From contig CALNBE010000236.1 in the NCBI GenBank assembly GCA_937874455.1, positions 1 to 39,196 on the forward strand: a stretch of 39,196 bases of DNA, in the 5' to 3' direction. The translations under genes were made by a program, and so were the position numbers. Positions 35,379 through 39,196 of the stretch are shown piece by piece; within the stretch, counting starts at the first letter, position 1; each line of letters opens with the position of its first letter. The DNA is from an uncultured Opitutia bacterium. Lineage in GTDB: Bacteria > Verrucomicrobiota > Verrucomicrobiia > Opitutales > UBA953. The notes under the pieces were generated by a model. The model made no database searches and had not been told where the DNA came from. It saw nothing but the letters and a program-made list of their open reading frames with translations.

Positions 35379-36283
35379 GTGAATTTGATGGGGGTGCCTG
35401 TCAGGATCTGGAGCCTCCGGATGATGGCGTCGGCGAGGCTGCTGGTTCCGCCGTCCGGAGCGGGCAGGAAGCGCTTGGCTAGCTCGGCGCCGGTGTATTG
35501 CGTGGTGACCAGCATGGGCCGGCTCTGCTGCATGCGGCGCTCGGTCAGCTGGAAAAGCGCGTCCTCTCCGGCGGGCGTGCCAGCCATGTTTCCCACGTCG
35601 TCGAGAAAGAGGTAATCGCAGGCGATGAACGGTTTCAGGAACTGCAGGGTGTTGGTCTCCTTGGCTGCCCTGCTGCAGGCTGCGCGCCACTCGGAAGCGA
35701 TGATGTAGCGGAGGCTCTTCTGCTTCCAGACCAGCGGAAGGATGGCTCCGTGGAACATGGCGGTCGTCTTGAACTTGCCGCTTTTGCCATGGATCAGCAC
35801 GCCGGGGCCGGATTTGAAGGCGTCCTTGACCTTCTGGAGTTTCTCCGCCGGCAGTGCTGCGATGATCTCCTTGGTCCGGTAGAACTCCGGGCAGATGGCT
35901 TCCCACTCCGCATTCCGGGCTGCTTCAAAGGCCTGCTGTTTTTTGGACTTCTCCTTCTCGTTCTGGGCGGCGGAGCAGGCTTCGCAGAACCGCACGGTGT
36001 CGATGGTGCGGCCAAAGAGGAAGGCGGTCACGGCCTGAAACTCTTTGCTGCAGGTCTCGCAGATTTTGGTCTTGGTGGTGACCTCGGTCTGGTGGCTGAG
36101 GTCGAGGTCGGCGAACATCGCGCTCTGGCAGGGTGGGCAGGTGTTGGGCACCAGGGTGGTTCCGCCGTCGGAGCGCGGGAGCTTCACCGCGGGGGTCGGT
36201 GTGCCGCACTGCTTGCAGGGCAGGTCTTCGCTACCAGAGCCAGGGTCGGTCGGGGTCAGCAGGTGGGGTGGTGGATTGATCAT
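35375..36283 (-). CDS. Helicase loader (DnaC-like AAA+ ATPase)
   Basis: A 302-residue protein. Residues 20-105 hold two Cys pairs each (C23/C26 with C49/C52; C75/C78 with C100/C103), so up to two zinc fingers. An AAA+ core follows: GPGVLIHGKSGKFKTTA as the P-loop (residues 159-175), YLFLDDVGN as Walker B (224-232), and the arginine-bearing LADAIIRRL at the C-terminus. It is placed directly after the initiator, as lambda P or DnaC would be, so helicase loading is the likely job. The P-loop lacks the usual glycine before the lysine (Phe171-Lys172), so ATP binding may differ. The start overlaps the initiator end by 53 bases and is chosen by the leader motif. Confidence 0.8.
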   Translation of the reverse strand: MINPPPHLLTPTDPGSGSEDLPCKQCGTPTPAVKLPRSDGGTTLVPNTCPPCQSAMFADLDLSHQTEVTTKTKICETCSKEFQAVTAFLFGRTIDTVRFCEACSAAQNEKEKSKKQQAFEAARNAEWEAICPEFYRTKEIIAALPAEKLQKVKDAFKSGPGVLIHGKSGKFKTTAMFHGAILPLVWKQKSLRYIIASEWRAACSRAAKETNTLQFLKPFIACDYLFLDDVGNMAGTPAGEDALFQLTERRMQQSRPMLVTTQYTGAELAKRFLPAPDGGTSSLADAIIRRLQILTGTPIKFT

Positions 36284-36983
36284 GTGAGGTCGGGTTCGGG
36301 TTCGGTGAAATGTCCTGCCAGCGCTCCTCGTGGAACCACGTGGATCCGTGCGGCGTGAATGGCAGGCATTTGCCATCACTTCCGGCTCTGGACAAGGCAT
36401 AAGTCTTGGTCCGGGCCAAAAGTTCAGGTGCGGTTATTTTTTTCTTCCGGAGGGCTTGGCGGATGTAGTCGAGGGCCTTCTTTTTGCCCTCCTTGTTGGG
36501 GTAGGCTTTCCAGATCTCCTCGATGATTTCGGATCCGGCTTTGATCTCCTTGCTGGCATCCCCCTCCAACGCAAACGCCCCCCCTGGGGGGCATAAGTCT
36601 TTATTCTCATTCTTTTCTTTCTCTATATATGGCGTTTCCCCATTTGGGGAAAAGGCGTTCCCCATTTGGGGAAAGTCGTTTCCCCATTTGGGGAAATCCG
36701 GCTCAGGATGAACCGCCATGAGCATGCGCTGGTCTCCGTCTTTCCATCTTCGGAGCCAGCCTTTTTCGATCAGATTCGTGATGGCATTGGCCACGCTTTT
36801 TTCCGCAATATCGAAGGTCCGGGCGAGGTGTTCGTTGGTCGCAAAGCACCCTCCCCGGGTGTGGCTGAAAAGGGCGTGGATCTGGGCCCAGAGCAGGCGC
36901 TCAATCCAGCGCAGTCCCTGCGCGTCGATGATGTCGACGGGCAGGAACAGGCCGGTGAATCGGCGGTGAGGTCCGTCGCTCAT
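36231..36983 (-). CDS. Replication initiator, lambda O-like
   Basis: A 250-residue protein. Residues 15-85 form a winged helix-turn-helix (PVDIIDAQGLRWIERLLWAQ; CFATNEHLARTFDIAEKSVA, then NAITNLIEKGWLRR), the layout of phage initiators such as lambda O, phi80 gp15 and DnaD-linked replisome organisers. Residues 96-117 (FPKWGN, FPQMGN, FSPNGE) are encoded by three palindromic iterons with 22-base spacing. The C-terminal half has a helical helicase- or loader-binding domain (IIEEIWKAYPNKEGKKKALD). The next gene is the AAA+ loader. The start makes an ATGA overlap with the upstream gene. Confidence 0.85.
   Translation of the reverse strand: MSDGPHRRFTGLFLPVDIIDAQGLRWIERLLWAQIHALFSHTRGGCFATNEHLARTFDIAEKSVANAITNLIEKGWLRRWKDGDQRMLMAVHPEPDFPKWGNDFPQMGNAFSPNGETPYIEKEKNENKDLCPPGGAFALEGDASKEIKAGSEIIEEIWKAYPNKEGKKKALDYIRQALRKKKITAPELLARTKTYALSRAGSDGKCLPFTPHGSTWFHEERWQDISPNPNPTSHDQSTTPPADPDRPWLW
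36291..36304 (-). promoter_or_regulatory. Tandem CGAACC leader motif (inside initiator)
   Basis: CGAACCCGAACCCG, seven bases before the loader ATG at 36283 (spacer ACCTCAC); it is read as SPNPNPT in the end of the initiator. Confidence 0.65.
36594..36696 (-). other. Putative origin of replication with three iterons
   Basis: Three copies of a palindromic unit TTTCCCCATTTGGGGAAA lie at 36635-36652, 36658-36674 (one base shorter) and 36679-36696, with their centres exactly 22 bases apart. Beside them, at 36594-36630, is an A/T-rich stretch in a GC-rich genome (TTTATTCTCATTCTTTTC, then TATATATGG). This is the same plan as lambda ori: iterons and an unwinding region inside the initiator gene. The 22-base period is not a multiple of three, so each iteron is read in a different frame. 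Confidence 0.85.
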
Positions 36984-37321
36984 GCGGTGAATTGCACGGG
37001 GGGTTGTTTCCGGCACCACTTCTGCCAGCTATCGGTGATGAAGCGCTCGGGGCTGCTCGGCTGGGGATTGGCCAGCCGGTAGGTGGCCATCTGGAACCAG
37101 CCGCTCTTGCTGGCCGGCCGGCGGGTGAGGTGCACGGCGGTCGGTTCCTTTTCCTGCCGGACGTAAACGAAGACTTTTTCGTTGGCCCGGTCGGGTTCGT
37201 CCTCCGGTTGGTCCAGCGCGTCCCAGGATCCGTCCCGGGCCTGCACAGCGCGCAGGAAGATCGGGGCGCGCTGGCAGGCCAGTTTCTGCCCCTCGGCGGG
37301 GCCGTCGAGGAAGCTGATCAT
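36980..37321 (-). CDS. Small phage protein
   Basis: A 113-residue protein (MISFLDGPAEGQKLACQRAP). The opening is a shifted version of the FxGGPxDGE pattern seen at 19615-19833. The middle (EKVFVYVRQEKEPTAVHLTR) and the repeat-like end are strand-rich. Function is unknown. It is joined by ATGA overlaps to the initiator gene and to its upstream neighbour, so it is an early protein. Confidence 0.6.
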   Translation of the reverse strand: MISFLDGPAEGQKLACQRAPIFLRAVQARDGSWDALDQPEDEPDRANEKVFVYVRQEKEPTAVHLTRRPASKSGWFQMATYRLANPQPSSPERFITDSWQKWCRKQPPVQFTA

Positions 37322-37629
37322 GACTTAGGGACGCAGATGAAGAGCTCTTTACCGGTGCCGTGGATGTGGACCGATCCCTTCGGGTAGGCCTTCGCAATCG
37401 CGGCCATGAGCTTGGTGTTCAGGTCCATGTTGATCGGGGGGTGGATGGTCAGCAGGACGCGCTTCCCTGGCGGCATCCAGCCGGGCCGGGGGATGGCGCC
37501 AATTGGCGCCGCATCAAATGGCGGGGCGGTCCGGCTGGGCGCGCAGGGCCCCTCGTGGCCGTCGTTCCGGATGCATCTCCAGCCGTCCGGCTGGGGGATG
37601 GCGCATTCGTTATCGGTTTCGTTGCTCAT
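37318..37629 (-). CDS. Small hypothetical protein
   Basis: A 103-residue protein. The start MSNETDNECAIPQPDGWRCI contains a Cys/His cluster (C.IP..DGWRC...H.G.C) that may bind zinc. The remainder (KRVLLTIHPPINMDLNTKLM; KGSVHIHGTGKELFICVP) is strand-rich. A copy of the 16-bp palindrome lies in the middle and is read as AAPIGAIP, almost the same peptide as the one coded by the copy at 3067. It is unrecognised. Confidence 0.55.
   Translation of the reverse strand: MSNETDNECAIPQPDGWRCIRNDGHEGPCAPSRTAPPFDAAPIGAIPRPGWMPPGKRVLLTIHPPINMDLNTKLMAAIAKAYPKGSVHIHGTGKELFICVPKS
37495..37510. repeat. 16-bp palindrome, copy 6 (in CDS)
   Basis: Perfect GGCGCCAATTGGCGCC inside the 103-residue gene. No TTCCCCGAT box lies nine bases away. 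A partial copy, GGCGCCAATTG, follows at 37825-37835 in the next gene. Confidence 0.9.
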
Positions 37630-37635
37630 GGTGGT

Positions 37636-37917
37636 TCAGGGCTTTTTGATGGCGATCCACTCGCCTTGGATTTCGACGATCAGGGACTCGGAGTGGAGGT
37701 CTCCCATCCACTGCAAAAGCTCGACCAGCCGCGCTGCCGGCATCGGCATGCGGTAGGCGGCCACGGCCTTTTCCTCCAGATCGGTGGGGCTCGCGAGCCG
37801 CATCGGCGCGGCCTCAAGTTCTGCGGCGCCAATTGTCTTGATTGGGGTGGTTGCCTGCTTCAGGATATCGGTGAGGCTCGGCCTCGGGGAGTGGGGTGGT
37901 TCTTGTCTCGGTTTCAT
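37636..37917 (-). CDS. Small hypothetical protein
   Basis: A 93-residue protein (MKPRQEPPHSPRPSLTDILK) with a Pro/Arg-rich start and an alpha/beta body (AARLVELLQWMGDLHSESLI; VEIQGEWIAIKKP). I chose the start at 37917 because a diverged CGAACC leader (ACGAACCCGAAT) lies directly before it; a longer start at 38007 would run through that leader and into the end of the helicase gene. Function is unknown. Confidence 0.55.
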   Translation of the reverse strand: MKPRQEPPHSPRPSLTDILKQATTPIKTIGAAELEAAPMRLASPTDLEEKAVAAYRMPMPAARLVELLQWMGDLHSESLIVEIQGEWIAIKKP

Positions 37918-37960
37918 ATTCGGGTTCGTTTTTCGGTTATGCCTTTTCCGGCGATTTTTA

Positions 37961-39196
37961 TCAAGGCCTCGTGTCGGCGAGGAACGGGCTCGGGCTTTGC
38001 GGCTCATAAGCTTTGGTCCAAACGTTACGGCGGGTCTCGCTCCAGGTCAGGAAGAGGTTCTTCCGGGCCCGGGTCATGGCCACAAAAAGAACCCGGCGGT
38101 CTTCCTCGGGGTTCCGCCCGTAGGCTTTGGCGTTGCAGTTGATCACCGCGACGTTGTCGAACTCCAGGCCTTTGCTGGCGTGGCAGGTCATGACCACGAT
38201 GCCTTCCTCGGGGGCTGCGGGGGTTTCCTCCATCACCTGCCGGAGTTTCAGTGCGATCTCCGTCGCCCGGGTGGTCCAGTGGGTTTTGCCCTCGGATGCG
38301 GCCAGCAGCATCTTGCGCATTTCCTGGCTGAAGCCAATCCCTTCCATCCACTGAAGCAGGCCGGTTTCCGCGGTGGCTGGCTCCAGCGGGCGCAGGCTGT
38401 TGGCCTTGTCTGCCATGGCCACGGCGACCCGGCGGGCGAGTTCTCCGGCTCCCCACTTCTCCCGGATAAAGGTCTGGCCGGCCAGCGGGTGATCGGGGTT
38501 GGTGACCAGCGTCAGGGCGGCCAAGGCCAGCCGGAGGTCCCCGGGGGGCTTGGGTTTCTCGTTCCGGTAATGGCTGACCTCGGCGGCGGTCAGCTGCTCC
38601 TGGATGAAGTCCTTGTCAGCGTTATACCGGCAAAGGATGGCGGTCGTGGTGCCTGGTGTGGTGACCTTCTTGGCAAAGGCAATCACCCCGGCGGCCTCGT
38701 CGTATTCGTTCACGAAGCTCTTCCGGGCGACCTTCCCCGGATGCCCCGCGGCGCTCACTGTCTTTTTGTCGAACCGGTTCCGGTTCTTCCGGATCATGGC
38801 CTGGGCGGCGTCGCAGACCTCGGAGCCGCATCGGAAGTTTTCCTCAAGAAAGCCAGTGAAGGTCCCGGGCTGGCTGGATGCTTCCATGATGTTTTCGAGC
38901 CGGCCTCCGCGGAATCCGTAAATGGCTTGGTCGGGGTCGCCGACGAAGAACCGGTTTTCCGCCTGGATCATTCCGTAGATGGCGTGGTCGTGGCTTCCGC
39001 TGTCCTGGTATTCGTCCACCATCAGTCCCTTCAGCCGGAGGGTCTTGCGCTCCAGCAGTTCCCTCATGCTGATGAGGAGGGTGTCGAAGTCCTCGGCGTC
39101 CAGTTCCTTCAGCTTGGCCCGGTAGTGCATCGTCAGGACTTTCTCGGCCTGCGTGGTGGCCTCCCCGGTGTTTAGGCATTCCCGGGCGGCCTTCAT
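37961..39196 (-). CDS. UvrD/PcrA-like SF1 helicase, partial
   Basis: The C-terminal part (411 codons) of an SF1A helicase that continues off the right edge. Motif II MVDEYQD (59-65), motif III GDPDQAIYGFRGG (86-98), ENFR, motif V TCHASKGLEF and motif VI AMTRARKNLFL are all present. The Walker A must lie beyond the window. The ATG at 39196 is in frame by chance and is not the true start. The enzyme unwinds DNA 3' to 5' in repair or rolling-circle-type replication and would be part of the early block. Confidence 0.92.
   Translation of the reverse strand: MKAARECLNTGEATTQAEKVLTMHYRAKLKELDAEDFDTLLISMRELLERKTLRLKGLMVDEYQDSGSHDHAIYGMIQAENRFFVGDPDQAIYGFRGGRLENIMEASSQPGTFTGFLEENFRCGSEVCDAAQAMIRKNRNRFDKKTVSAAGHPGKVARKSFVNEYDEAAGVIAFAKKVTTPGTTTAILCRYNADKDFIQEQLTAAEVSHYRNEKPKPPGDLRLALAALTLVTNPDHPLAGQTFIREKWGAGELARRVAVAMADKANSLRPLEPATAETGLLQWMEGIGFSQEMRKMLLAASEGKTHWTTRATEIALKLRQVMEETPAAPEEGIVVMTCHASKGLEFDNVAVINCNAKAYGRNPEEDRRVLFVAMTRARKNLFLTWSETRRNVWTKAYEPQSPSPFLADTRP

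Noticed and set aside
36291..36304. CGAACC repeats as telomere-like or recombination repeats
   Set aside because: Copies are single short runs sited just before start codons, with no longer arrays or matching ends.
36635..36696. CRISPR-like array
   Set aside because: Three short palindromic units with 4- to 5-base gaps are far too close for spacers and lie inside a coding gene; iterons explain them better.
1..39196. tRNA, integrase and lysogeny repressor
   Set aside because: I saw no cloverleaf-like sequence, no tyrosine or serine recombinase motifs, and no repressor-Cro style divergent pair; all genes run in one direction. Absence from this window does not exclude them elsewhere.

Overview
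This window is part of a tailed double-stranded DNA phage or prophage (siphovirus-like, HK97-type capsid). The DNA is GC-rich. Every gene I can support lies on the minus strand and reads from high to low coordinates. Most genes are chained by 4-base ATGA or GTGA stop/start overlaps. The markers are a terminase pair, a DUF4055-type portal, an SPP1 gp7/Mu F-type head protein, a scaffold, a Gp13-type major capsid protein, connector genes and a tail tube protein. There is no integrase, excisionase or clear lysogeny repressor here, no tRNA and no CRISPR. Starts almost never have a Shine-Dalgarno sequence; many instead have a leader carrying tandem CGAACC units. This fits a host group with weak Shine-Dalgarno use, but I cannot name the host.

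Layout in transcription order. 39196-30551 is DNA metabolism: a partial UvrD/PcrA-like helicase, small proteins, a lambda O-like replication initiator containing three 22-bp-spaced iterons, a zinc-finger AAA+ helicase loader, a KhpA-like KH protein, a SWIM zinc-finger protein, a RecU-like nuclease, a ParB-like protein, an SF2 helicase and an HNH endonuclease. 30554-26138 holds a three-domain fusion protein, an SNF2-type ATPase, a zinc-ribbon peptide and a ParB-methyltransferase fusion. 26133-23444 is packaging: small terminase, a PLD-like protein and large terminase. 23218-17542 is a run of small accessory and membrane proteins, with ASCH and HTH proteins among them. 17538-11490 is a fibre-like protein, portal, small proteins and the head morphogenesis protein. 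11407-6676 is a second accessory block: DUF4326 fusion, GNAT, MazG-like fusion and a cytosine methyltransferase. 6624-1 is scaffold, capsid, decoration protein, connectors, tail terminator and a partial tail tube.

Several dispersed DNA elements are the least expected part. A perfect 16-bp palindrome, GGCGCCAATTGGCGCC, occurs six times. Three of the four intergenic copies are followed after exactly 9 bases by TTCCCCGAT or a one-base variant. A promoter-like cassette (A-tract, 4-base gap, -35, 16-base spacer, -10) recurs at least four times with fixed spacing. Tandem CGAACC leaders precede about a dozen starts. Three strong intrinsic terminators separate the scaffold, capsid and decoration genes. 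The iterons in the initiator gene are read in all three frames, so the DNA itself appears to be conserved. Together they suggest a multi-promoter phage with its own dispersed-site regulator or DNA-organising protein. The ParB-like protein at 33060-33989 is one candidate binder, which is inference only.
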